Part shown: piece after piece, positions 7,039 to 16,955 of the stretch
Layout of the letters: every line of letters starts with the position of its first letter
Position numbering within the stretch: the stretch's first letter is position 1
NCBI RefSeq assembly: GCF_020532625.1
Contig: NZ_JAJAUY010000024.1
Span: forward strand, 1 to 58,931
Direction of reading: 5' to 3'
Source of the DNA: Streptomyces antimicrobicus
GTDB taxonomy: Bacteria > Actinomycetota > Actinomycetes > Streptomycetales > Streptomycetaceae
Length of the DNA stretch: 58,931 bases
The notes under the pieces: generated by a model
The model's database searches: none
The model's input: only the letters and a program-made list of their open reading frames with translations
What the model was told of the DNA's origin: nothing
Position numbers and translations under genes: made by a program

Positions 7039-7923
7039 ATGGACGAGGCACGGGCCAGGGAGGTGCTGGCCGCCGCCGGCCTCGCGGACGCGGGCGCGGG
7101 CGGCCGCGAGGGGGGCGGGGGCGCGTCGCTGCTGGCGCTCGGCGAGAACGCGGTGTTCGCCACCGGGGACCTGGTGGTGAAGGTGGGCCGGGCCGACCCG
7201 GCACTCCTGGAGCGCGCCGAACGCGAACTGGCCGTCTCCGCCTGGCTGGCGGAAGCCGGCGTGCCGGCGGTCCGCGCGGCCGAGGCGGCGCCGCGCCGGG
7301 CCCTGGGGCATGCGCTGACCCTGTGGCACCGGCTGCCGGACGCCGTCCGGCCGGCCGGGCCGGAGGACCTGGCGCTGCTGCTGCGCCAGGTGCACGCCCT
7401 GCCCGCACCCCCGTTCGCCCTGCCGCGCCGGGACCTGCTGGGCGGCGTCGAGCGGTGGCTACGGCTGGCCGGGGACGCCATCGACCCCGCCGACGCGGCG
7501 TACCTGCGGGCGCGGCGGGACGCCTACGCCGCGGAGGTGGCCGAGCTGGTGCCGCAGCTGCCCCCGGGGGCCATCCACGGCGACGCCCTGCCGCGCAACG
7601 TCCACGTCGGCCCCGACGGGCCGGTCCTGGTGGACCTGGAGACCTTCTCCTCGGACCTGCGCGAGCACGACCTGGTGGTGATGGCACTGTCCCGCGACCG
7701 GTACGGACTGGCGCACGAGGCCTACGCCGACTTCGTCCGGGCGTACGGCTGGGACGTACGCGACTGGCCGGGCTGCGCGCTGCTGCGCGGCGCACGCGAG
7801 ACGGCCAGCTGCGCCTGGATCGCCCAGCACGCCCCGACCAACCCCGGCGCCCTGGCCGAATTCCACCGCCGCGTCACCTCCCTGCGCGAACACGCCCCAG
7901 AGGTCCGCTGGCACCCCTTCTGA
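7039..7923 (+). CDS. Aminoglycoside phosphotransferase (APH)-like family protein
   Basis: Kinase-fold enzyme of the APH/choline kinase superfamily, 294 residues. ATP-site lysine is in LVVKVG (Lys48); the catalytic loop [12 protein letters not shown] (180-190) supplies the Asp and Asn; LVDLE at 197-201 occupies the metal-binding DFE-like position with Asp199. The start was placed at ATG 7039, after the GGACGAC repeat, because upstream in-frame codons only translate the repeat. A GCGGAG lies about 8 nt upstream. It ends exactly where the convergent DUF1772 gene ends. The substrate is unknown; most such actinomycete genes are not proven resistance genes. Confidence 0.83.
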   Translation: MDEARAREVLAAAGLADAGAGGREGGGGASLLALGENAVFATGDLVVKVGRADPALLERAERELAVSAWLAEAGVPAVRAAEAAPRRALGHALTLWHRLPDAVRPAGPEDLALLLRQVHALPAPPFALPRRDLLGGVERWLRLAGDAIDPADAAYLRARRDAYAAEVAELVPQLPPGAIHGDALPRNVHVGPDGPVLVDLETFSSDLREHDLVVMALSRDRYGLAHEAYADFVRAYGWDVRDWPGCALLRGARETASCAWIAQHAPTNPGALAEFHRRVTSLREHAPEVRWHPF

Positions 7924-8403
7924 TCAGGGGTGCTCGGTCGCTCCCCTGCCCGCCCGGCGAAGGGCCACAGAGATCAGGAGGACGAACGCGGCTGCGGCCG
8001 TGCAGGTACGGGCAACGTTGAACAGTTCCCAGCGGCTCAGGAACTCCTCATGGCCGGCCGGCGGCGCGGTGGCGGCCCACTGCTTGATGCGGCCGTTGAT
8101 CGGGACGTTCCCGAACCGGGTGATCAGGAAGGACGCGACGGTCAGGAGCCCCGCGGTGGCTGCGAGGACTCGGGCTCGTCCGCGGGTCAGGGCGGCCAGG
8201 GCGAGGGCACCGAGGGCCGAGACCGCCATCGCCCCCTGCACGGTGATCCCGTTCATCTTCATCAGCTCGGTGTGGAAGTCGAGCCTCATGTCGATCGGCA
8301 CGGAACGGAAGGTGGGGACCAGGTTGGCGGCGCCGTAGGCGAAGGCTCCGGCGAGCAGACCGGTGGAGAACAGGGACAGACCGAGCAGGAGGCGGGTGCG
8401 CAT
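7924..8403 (-). CDS. DUF1772 membrane protein (anthrone-oxygenase-like)
   Basis: Integral membrane protein of 159 residues with four predicted helices (about residues 4-26, 55-75, 80-98 and 130-150). The pattern of N-terminal helix, HTELMKMNG segment, and a final helix preceded by a W-x-x-x-N (WELFNVAR) is that of DUF1772/anthrone-oxygenase-like proteins, which include polyketide tailoring enzymes as well as many uncharacterised members. ATG 8403 has a GGAGG about 10 nt upstream. It follows the TIGR03083-like gene after a 5-nt gap, so the two are an operon. The stop codon abuts that of the phosphotransferase gene on the other strand. Confidence 0.75.
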   Translation of the reverse strand: MRTRLLLGLSLFSTGLLAGAFAYGAANLVPTFRSVPIDMRLDFHTELMKMNGITVQGAMAVSALGALALAALTRGRARVLAATAGLLTVASFLITRFGNVPINGRIKQWAATAPPAGHEEFLSRWELFNVARTCTAAAAFVLLISVALRRAGRGATEHP

Positions 8404-8408
8404 CGGGT

Positions 8409-9071
8409 TCACGCCTCCTCGGCGGATCGCGTGAAACGGTTGCTCGCTTCTCCCCGCAGCCGGCCGTGCGGAAGCCGGCGCCCGTAGGCCAACAGCAGGA
8501 GGTCCTGGGCGGCGCCGAACACGGGTGAGCCGGAGCCGTACGACCAGTCGAGGTCCTCGGCACACAACTGCACTCCGCCGAGGTCGGCCCCGAAGAACTT
8601 CAGGCTGCTGGGCCGGATGTCGTCGAGCAGGATGCGCAGCCGGTTCTCGGGTACGCGCCGGTCCAGGCCGAGGGCGACGGTGATGTCCAGTCCGTGCACG
8701 ACGTCGTGGCCGAGCGCCGCCGTGAGCCCGCCGACCGGTGGCGTCCAGGGATGGTGGGCGTTGTCCCGCAGGAAGGCGGCGAGCGCGGCGGTGGAGTGGG
8801 CGGCCGAATCCCTGCGCGCGACCCGATCGGTCATGCGGTGGAGGTTCCCGCGCGCGCCGATCAGTTCACCGAGCATCGCGGGCAGGGAGAGCCGGAACCC
8901 CATCGACATGTGCGCCGCCACTTCGCGAACGCGCCATCCCGCGCAGAGGCTCGGCTCGTTCCACTGGCCGGTTCGCAAGGTGTCGAGCAGGTCGGCCAGT
9001 TCCCGGCGTTCGGCCGCGATCGCTGCCCTGACTTCGGCACTCTTCCCCGTGCGGGCCGTCACGTTCTTCAT
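8409..9071 (-). CDS. Maleylpyruvate isomerase-like (TIGR03083, DinB fold) protein
   Basis: Small metalloprotein-like fold of the mycothiol-dependent maleylpyruvate isomerase/DinB superfamily, 220 residues. The family signature CAGWRVREVAAHMSM (41-57, His54) and a second ligand region GHDVVHGLDI (His122, His126) give the usual three-histidine metal site. The C-terminal part is MDMPI-like (DLDWSYGSGSPVFGAAQDLLLLAYGR). It is divergent from a LysR gene with 71 bp between starts and co-directional with the DUF1772 gene, so all three are probably one regulated unit. The reaction catalysed is unknown. Confidence 0.78.
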   Translation of the reverse strand: MKNVTARTGKSAEVRAAIAAERRELADLLDTLRTGQWNEPSLCAGWRVREVAAHMSMGFRLSLPAMLGELIGARGNLHRMTDRVARRDSAAHSTAALAAFLRDNAHHPWTPPVGGLTAALGHDVVHGLDITVALGLDRRVPENRLRILLDDIRPSSLKFFGADLGGVQLCAEDLDWSYGSGSPVFGAAQDLLLLAYGRRLPHGRLRGEASNRFTRSAEEA

Positions 9072-9112
9072 GTGATCAAGCCTGCGGCCGACAGGTCGAT
9101 AACACCAGTAGA

Positions 9113-9134
9113 TAGTTCTTCTGCGAACTAGAAT
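9113..9134 (+). promoter_or_regulatory. Inverted repeat and -10 of LysR gene, probable LysR box
   Basis: TAGTTC-TTCTGC-GAACTA (9113-9130) is a perfect 6-bp inverted repeat with a 6-nt spacer in the divergent interval. It overlaps a -10-like TAGAAT (9129-9134), which lies 8 nt before ATG 9143, implying a leaderless and autoregulated lysR transcript. Regulator assignment is inference from position. Confidence 0.5.
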
Positions 9135-9142
9135 CGCTGCTT

Positions 9143-10060
9143 ATGGAACTCCGCCAGCTGCGCTACTTCGTCTGCGTCGTCGAGGAGGGCGGTTTCACCA
9201 GAGCCGCCGCCCGGCTGCACCTGACCCAGCCCGGCCTCAGCGCCCAGATCCGCCAGCTGGAGAAGGAGCTGGGACAGCCCCTGCTCGACCGCACCGGCCG
9301 GTCGGTGACGCCCACCGAGGTCGGCCGGGTGGTCCTGCCGTACGCCCGCGCCGCACTCGCCGCGGCGGAGTCGGTGCGGCAGACGGTCGATGCGTACACG
9401 GGGCTGCTGCGCGGCCGGGTCACGCTCGGGCTGGTCTCCGGCGCCACCGGCCACGCCTTCGACATCGCCGCTTTACTCGCGGACTTCCACGACGCCCACC
9501 CCGCGGTGGAGGTGGCTCTCACCGAGGACGCCACGGAACGGATGCTGGCCGCGCTCCTGGCCGGCGAGCTCGACATCGCCATCCTCGGAACGGCGGAGGA
9601 GGTGCCCCCGCCCGGAGCGGCTTTCCAGACAGTGATCGATGTCCCGCTGGTCGCCGCTGTCGCGCCCGGTGATCCGGTGCTCGACCGCGTCGACGGTACG
9701 AGCGTCCCGCTCGCCGAACTGCGGGACCGGCCGCTGATCTGCCTGCCGCGCGGCACCGGGGTGCGCACGGCGCTCGAACGGGGCTGTGCGCAGGCGGGAT
9801 TCCGGCCCCGCGTGGCCTTCGAGGCGGCAGCCCCGCACGTGCTCTCGCGACTCGCCGCGCGGGGACTGGGCATCGCCGTGGTACCTGCCGGTGAGGACGG
9901 GTCGCCCCTCGACGGGCACCTTCGCACCCTGCGGATCGTTCGGCCCGAGATGCGGGCCCGCATCGTGCTGGCGTGGCAGTCCGGCGGCCCTGCGAGCCCC
10001 GCGGCCAGGGTCCTCCTCGACCGCCTGCGCGACGTCGTCCCCAAGCCGCCCGCTTCCTAG
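9143..10060 (+). CDS. LysR-family transcriptional regulator
   Basis: DNA-binding regulator of 305 residues. The N-terminal winged helix-turn-helix contains MELRQLRYFVCVVEEGGFTR and AARLHLTQPGLSAQIRQLE (about residues 1-40); the effector-binding domain follows from about residue 90. It reads away from the TIGR03083-like/DUF1772 pair, the classic arrangement in which the regulator controls the divergent operon. No ribosome site precedes ATG 9143, consistent with a leaderless message. The effector is unknown. Confidence 0.88.
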   Translation: MELRQLRYFVCVVEEGGFTRAAARLHLTQPGLSAQIRQLEKELGQPLLDRTGRSVTPTEVGRVVLPYARAALAAAESVRQTVDAYTGLLRGRVTLGLVSGATGHAFDIAALLADFHDAHPAVEVALTEDATERMLAALLAGELDIAILGTAEEVPPPGAAFQTVIDVPLVAAVAPGDPVLDRVDGTSVPLAELRDRPLICLPRGTGVRTALERGCAQAGFRPRVAFEAAAPHVLSRLAARGLGIAVVPAGEDGSPLDGHLRTLRIVRPEMRARIVLAWQSGGPASPAARVLLDRLRDVVPKPPAS

Positions 10061-10089
10061 GCCGCCGGGTGGCTGCCGCCGTCGCCGAT

Positions 10090-10600
10090 CATCGACGTCG
10101 GGCCGCGCCACTGCTCAAGTCGGTCGGGGCGGCGTTCGACGGTGTTCCACTGCTGGTAGGCCTCTGGCTCGGAGCCTGGTGGGCGGCCGCCTCGCCTGCG
10201 GGCCTCGCCGCAGGCCGAGGCCGACCTGGTCGGACGGCTGTGGAACGACCGCACGGATCCCGCGGCGGTGCGGGTGGGACCGGATGGCGCGGGCGGAGCA
10301 GGCCCCCGGTCCGCGAGCACGGCCAAGGGCCGTGTTCTCGGCCTGCCCGGGCCGCCTCGCGGCACGCGCGTGCGGGCCATGACCGCTTCGAGGACAGGTG
10401 CGTCACCGGCCTCGCCGACCTGGCCCGCCGTGGCGGTCAGGGCAGCGGCCGTCCATGGCCCCTCTGCGGCGAGGTGGACCTTGGCGCTCAGGCCGCCGCG
10501 TGGGCCTCCGGGTACGTGATCGGCGGGCTCGTCGCGGCCTTCGGCCCCCTTTTGCGTGCTCCGGCGGAATGCCGGTGGCCTCGAACGACGGGAGCCGACC
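10090..10600 (-). pseudogene. Decayed IS5-type transposase remnant
   Basis: On the minus strand, one frame contains HSAGARKRGP near 10590-10540. A second frame continues with GGLSAKVHLAAEG, then VMARTRVPRGGPGRPRTRP, LADRG, RRRGGRPPGSEPEAYQQWNTVER and DRLEQWRG, down to about 10107. These are in the order found in IS5-family transposases of streptomycetes (recalled from family knowledge). The frame change near 10540, the missing N-terminal third with the first catalytic Asp, and the absence of recognisable terminal inverted repeats show it is dead. It begins immediately after the LysR stop codon. Coordinates are approximate. Confidence 0.6.
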
Positions 10601-10641
10601 GAGACGACCCGGCCGATGCCGCCCTCAGCCTCCGCGACCGA

Positions 10642-10695
10642 ACCCGCACCCGCACCCGCACCCGCACCCGCACCCGCACCCGCACCCGCACCCGC
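10642..10695 (+). repeat. 6-bp tandem repeat (ACCCGC), nine units
   Basis: Nine perfect copies of ACCCGC occupy 54 bp. It lies just upstream, in minus-strand sense, of the transposase remnant. On the minus strand it would read as alternating Arg-Val or Ala-Gly codons, which creates spurious ORFs. Confidence 0.93.
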
Positions 10696-10710
10696 CAGAC
10701 CGTTATCCCT

Positions 10711-11002
10711 CAGCCCGCCCCCAGCCAGCCGGCGCCCGCCGAACACACATCAGCCGAGCCGGGCATCGCGGCCTCCGCGCCCGCATTCGCGCGCCCGCCC
10801 ACGCCCGCCTCACCCCACGCCTCGCCCGACGCACCACCCTCGCCAAGCCGTGGCACCCTCAGGCCGTCACCCCCCAGCCCGCCCGCCAGCCAGGCGGCGC
10901 CCGCCCGACACGGCATCAGCCGACCCGGGCATCGCGACCCGCCCGCCCGCATTCGCGCGCCCGCGTCGCCCTCCCACGCCCGCCTCACCCCACGCCGCAT
11001 CT
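10711..11002. repeat. Two imperfect long direct repeats (about 115-130 bp)
   Basis: Segment 10711-10826 recurs, with substitutions and small insertions, at 10875-11002. Shared landmarks are CAGCCCGCCC, GGCGCCCGCC, CATCAGCCGA, GGGCATCGCG, GCATTCGCGCGCCCGC and CGCCTCACCCCACGCC in the same order. The whole 10601-11053 interval holds no credible gene; it is C-rich, repetitive DNA next to an IS remnant. Confidence 0.75.
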
Positions 11003-11053
11003 CACCCCACGCCGAGCTCACGCCCCCGCCGGGCTCCCCCAACCCCGTCCCCC

Positions 11054-11779
11054 TCAAGCCGCCGCCGGCGCCAAGGAGCGCAGTGGCCAGGAGGTGTCGA
11101 TGACTGCGTCCGGGGTGCCCTGGCGGCGGAGGTACGACTGGAAGTTCTCGGCCCAGTGGGCGTACCAGGTGGTCTGGCGGGCGTGGAGGTCCGCCGGGGT
11201 GAGCTCCGCCACCCGCGGGTGGCGGGCGGCTATCGCGCGCGCCACCCGGACCGCGGCCAGCGCGTCCGCCCCCGCGTCGTGGGCGTGGTCCAGCGCGACC
11301 CCGTAGACCTCGCAGACGGCCTCCAGGGTCCGCTTGCCGCGCCGGTAGCGGTCGACCGCGCGGTCGATGGTCAGCGGGTCCACGACCGGACCGGTCGCGG
11401 CGCCGCCCAACCGGTCCGCGAGCGAGGGCAGGCCGTGCCGGGCGAGCTCCGCCGTCAGCAGGGTGAGGTCGAAGGCGGCGTTGTACGCGACGACCACGGC
11501 GCCCCCGCGCCACCGCTCCACCAGGGTCCGGGCGACCTCGTCGGCCACCTCCCGGGCCGGCCGGCCCTGCGCGGCCGCCCGCTCGGTGCTGATGCCGTGG
11601 ATCGCCGACGCCTGCTCGGGGATCGGTATGCCCGGATCGGCGAGCCAGCCCCGGCGTCCGCGCACCTCCCCGTCCCGCACCTCCACCACCGCGGCGGTGA
11701 CGATCCGCGACTCCCCCGGCTCCGTGCCGGTCGTCTCCAGGTCGAATCCGACCAGCTCTCCCCTGTGCCACTCCCCCAT
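11054..11779 (-). CDS. DnaQ-like 3'-5' exonuclease (DEDDh)
   Basis: Metal-dependent 3'-5' exonuclease of the DEDDh class, 241 residues. The catalytic set is visible: DLETTG at 13-18 (Asp13, Glu15), NAAFDLTLL at 100-108 (Asp104) and HDAGADA at 167-173 (His167, Asp172). The C-terminal extension with QTTWYAHWAENFQSYLRRQG is characteristic of the Streptomyces subfamily and follows the nuclease domain. The start was placed at ATG 11779 because the catalytic motif then lies at its usual distance; an upstream GTG would add a 34-residue low-complexity leader. It may serve in DNA repair or RNA turnover; the specific role is not evident. Confidence 0.85.
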   Translation of the reverse strand: MGEWHRGELVGFDLETTGTEPGESRIVTAAVVEVRDGEVRGRRGWLADPGIPIPEQASAIHGISTERAAAQGRPAREVADEVARTLVERWRGGAVVVAYNAAFDLTLLTAELARHGLPSLADRLGGAATGPVVDPLTIDRAVDRYRRGKRTLEAVCEVYGVALDHAHDAGADALAAVRVARAIAARHPRVAELTPADLHARQTTWYAHWAENFQSYLRRQGTPDAVIDTSWPLRSLAPAAA

Positions 11780-11853
11780 GGCGCGCGCCTCCCCCGTACC
11801 GCCGGACCACTCGCCCGGACAACGACTTTCAGCCTGCCATGCGCCACTGACAG

Positions 11854-13119
11854 TCACGACACCGGGCGGGAGTCCTCCCACACGGACTCGAATTCCTCCC
11901 GGTACGTGGGGAACAGGCCGTGATCCACGTCACGTGTGACACTGCGTCCGCCGCCGCGCAGCACGAGCACCGGCGCCTCCATGCCGCGCGCCCGCCGCAG
12001 GTACGACTGCACCACGGCGATCCCCGAGGACTCGCCCTCCACCAGGTACGCGGTGAACCGCGGGGTCTCGTCGAAGACGTGGATGGCGAACCCGGAGGGG
12101 TCGCGCAGCCCGGCCCGCACCCGGCGCACGTGCAGGATGTTCATCTCCACCGAGCGGCTCAGCTCGCCCTTGCGCAGCCCCAGTTCCCGCTCGCGCCGTT
12201 TGACCGCGCTGCTGGCCGGGTTGAGGAACAGCAGCCGCACCCGGCAGCCGGCCTCCACCAGCCGGACGAGTCTTCGCCCCGAGTAGTTCTGGACCAGCAG
12301 GTTCAGGCCTATCCCGATCGCGTCGAGCCGGCGCGCCCCGCCGAAGAGGTCCTCCGCCGGCAGCTGCCGCTGGAGCCGGACCCGGTCGGGATGGACGGAG
12401 ACGACGTCGGCGTACCGGTCGCCGACCAGGTCCTCGACGGCGTCGATCGGCAGCCGCTCCGCCGAGGGGCTCCCGGCGCCCCCGCCGAGCACCTCCAGCA
12501 GCCGCGCCGAGGCCCGTTCCGCCTGGGACAGCACCGCCCGGGACAGGGCGCGGTTGCGGGAGACGACGTTGCGGGTGACCTCCAGCTCGTCCAGCGCCAG
12601 CTCGATCTCGCGCCGGTCGTCGAAGTAGGGCTCGAAGCAGGGCCAGTGCTGGACCATCAGCTCGCGCAGCTGCGGCAGCGTCAGGAAGCTGAGCACGTTG
12701 TCGTCGGCCGGGTCGAGCAGATAGCCCTTGCGGCGGCTGACCTCGCGGACGGCGACGGCCCGCTGCACCCACTCCTGCCCGGCGGGCCCGGCGGCGGCGA
12801 CCACCCAGTCGTCCTCGCCGTGCACGGGTTCGTAGATCGGCCGCAGCACCGCCCCGACGACGGCCCGTAGCCGCTGTTCGATGAGATTCAGCCAGATGTA
12901 CGCACGGCCGGCGCGCTGGGCGCGGGTGCGGACCTCGGTCCAGGCGTCCGCGCCCCAGTCCAGCTCGACGCCGGTGCCCGCCGTCCCGGCCGTCGCCGGG
13001 CCCGCCAGGGACACCGCCCCGGTCGCGACCCCGCCGGGGCCGCCACCGGGGGCGTCCGCCGCAGGGCCGCCCTCGTGACCGCCGTCACCAGGGGGCAGCT
13101 CCAGACCTCCCGAGCTCAC
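11854..13119 (-). CDS. SAV2148-type HEPN domain protein
   Basis: Protein of 421 residues conserved in streptomycetes and usually named SAV2148-family HEPN protein. HEPN domains are all-alpha and often RNases or nucleotide-binding in conflict systems; activity here is unproven. After a Gly/Ala-rich N-terminal 60 residues comes a helical part with WLNLIEQRLRAVVG. The middle has VTRNVVSRNRALSRAVL, whose RNxxxxR-like RNRALSR recalls the HEPN catalytic R-x4-6-H class without a clear His. The C-terminal half has RLLFLNPASSAVKRRE. GTG 13119 is preceded by GGAAGG. It is divergent from glgX (260 bp) and 74 bp upstream of the exonuclease gene. Confidence 0.8.
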   Translation of the reverse strand: MSSGGLELPPGDGGHEGGPAADAPGGGPGGVATGAVSLAGPATAGTAGTGVELDWGADAWTEVRTRAQRAGRAYIWLNLIEQRLRAVVGAVLRPIYEPVHGEDDWVVAAAGPAGQEWVQRAVAVREVSRRKGYLLDPADDNVLSFLTLPQLRELMVQHWPCFEPYFDDRREIELALDELEVTRNVVSRNRALSRAVLSQAERASARLLEVLGGGAGSPSAERLPIDAVEDLVGDRYADVVSVHPDRVRLQRQLPAEDLFGGARRLDAIGIGLNLLVQNYSGRRLVRLVEAGCRVRLLFLNPASSAVKRRERELGLRKGELSRSVEMNILHVRRVRAGLRDPSGFAIHVFDETPRFTAYLVEGESSGIAVVQSYLRRARGMEAPVLVLRGGGRSVTRDVDHGLFPTYREEFESVWEDSRPVS

Positions 13120-13379
13120 CCGTGCACCGCCTTCCGCTACCCCTCCAGTGATCAAGGAAGGGTACTCCGCGGAAACGGCCCGGTGCAGCCCGATGCCTCG
13201 TACACGGACCGCCGGTTGACCCATTATCGGATCCGCACACAGTCCGCCTACCCGCATATCGGCTCTACGGGGTCACCCGGCAGGACCAACCCAAGTTGCC
13301 ACGCGACGCCCCTCTTTCGGGGAAGATCGGTGCTCGGACGAGACGATGCCGGACAGGCAGGAGTGGAAGAGTCGCAGCT

Positions 13380-15478
<2,099 letters not shown>

Positions 15479-15494
<16 letters not shown>

Positions 15495-16900
15495 GCGACC
15501 GGCCCCGGCGCCTCCGGCGCGGCGGGGCCGGTTCCCGCGGCCTGCGGGGTGTGCGTGCGGGCCGGGGGCACCCGGGTGGCCAGCGCCAGGACCAGGCAGG
15601 CGGCGGCCGCGCCCACCGCGACCGCGAAGGCCCCGACCGGCCCGTACCCCTCGGCGAGCCGCCCGGCCACGGCCAGGCCCACGGCCTGCCCGGCGACCAG
15701 GGCGCTGGCGGCGAAGGCCATCGCCTCGGCGAGCCGCTGGGGTGCGACCGCCCGTTCGGTCAGCGCGAACGCGGTGATCAGGTGGGGTGCGTAGGCGGCG
15801 CCGAGGACGGTCACCACGGCGTACAGGGCCCACAGGCCGCCGGTGAACAGCAGCGGCACGGACAGCACCAGCGCGGCGCCGGTGGCCACCCGCCAGCGCA
15901 GCCGCAGTCCGATCCGGGCGGGCAGCGCCCCCAGCGCCAGGCCGACGACCGCACTCATCACGCCCATGGCGGCGTACACGAGGCCGGCCTGCCCGGGCAC
16001 GCCCAGCCTGTCGGTGAGCGCGGCGATGCCGGCCTGGCAGCCGCCGAACATGGCGCCCTGGAGGGCGAGCGAGCCGCGCACGGCGTGCACCACGCCCGGC
16101 TGCCGCTCGCGCGGCCCGCGCCGGCCGCTCCGGTCTCCCCGGTCCGTCCGGCCGCCCAGGACCGTCCGGTCCCCGGGGTCCGTCCGGTCCCCCGGGTCCG
16201 TCCGGTCGGGGACGGGGTGGCGGCCGACCCGGTCCCGTAGGCCGCGCGGGACACCGCGCGGTACGCCACGCCGTACGCCGCTGCGGCCGGCCGTGACGGC
16301 GGCGGTCGGGTGCAGCGCGAAGGCGGTGGCGAAGACGGCGACGAGGGCGGCCGCGCCGGCGAGGGCGAGCGCCGGGTGGGCGAGCAGCGCGGCGAGCCCG
16401 ACGACGGCGGGTCCGATGACGAAGGAGACCTCGTCGAGGGTGCCTTCGAGGGAGTGCACGGCGCCCACGACGCCCTCGTCGGCCCCGGCACGGCGGGCCA
16501 GCGCCACCGAACGGGTCCGGGCCAGCGGCCCGATCAGCGGTACGGACGCCCCGGTGACCGCGCCGATCACGGCGAGCGGGAGCGTGCCGAGGCCGGCGAG
16601 GGCGGCGGTGACCAGACCGCCGGTGGCCAGGGCGTTGACGGCGGCGGCGGACAGCACCACGGGCCGCTGCCCGTGGCGGTCGGCGAGTCGGCCCAGGAGC
16701 GGCCCGCAGATCACCTGTCCGGCGGAGAGCGCGCCCCCGACGACGCCGGCGGTGGCGAGGGACCCGCTGGTCCCGGCGATCAGCAGCACGCTCCCGAACT
16801 GGCACATGGCGACGGGGAGTCGGGCGAGGAAGGAGACGAGGGGGAGAAGGGGCCCGGTCAGGGCGATGACTCTGCGATAGGTGTCGACGGTGGAGACCAC
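15479..16900 (-). CDS. MFS transporter
   Basis: Major facilitator superfamily membrane protein, 473 residues, with about twelve hydrophobic segments in two bundles of six. The MFS A-loop GRLADRHGQRPVVLSAA lies at about 70-86. The central cytoplasmic loop (about residues 205-262) is expanded by Arg/Asp/Gly repeats such as DRTDPGDRTDPGDRT, encoded by an imperfect 15-18 bp DNA repeat at about 16120-16220. GTG 16900 is 55 bp from the divergent treY start; the 3' end overlaps glgX. The substrate is unknown; linkage to trehalose genes may be coincidental. Confidence 0.85.
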
Positions 16901-16955
16901 TCGCTGAACGCTAACGCCCCGCAGTCACCCGGATGCACTGGGCGATGGCACGGAA

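Noticed and set aside
10556..11923. Pro/Ala-rich plus-strand ORF spanning the ACCCGC repeat and exonuclease gene
   Set aside because: Produced by repeats plus antisense of a real exonuclease; no conserved segment.
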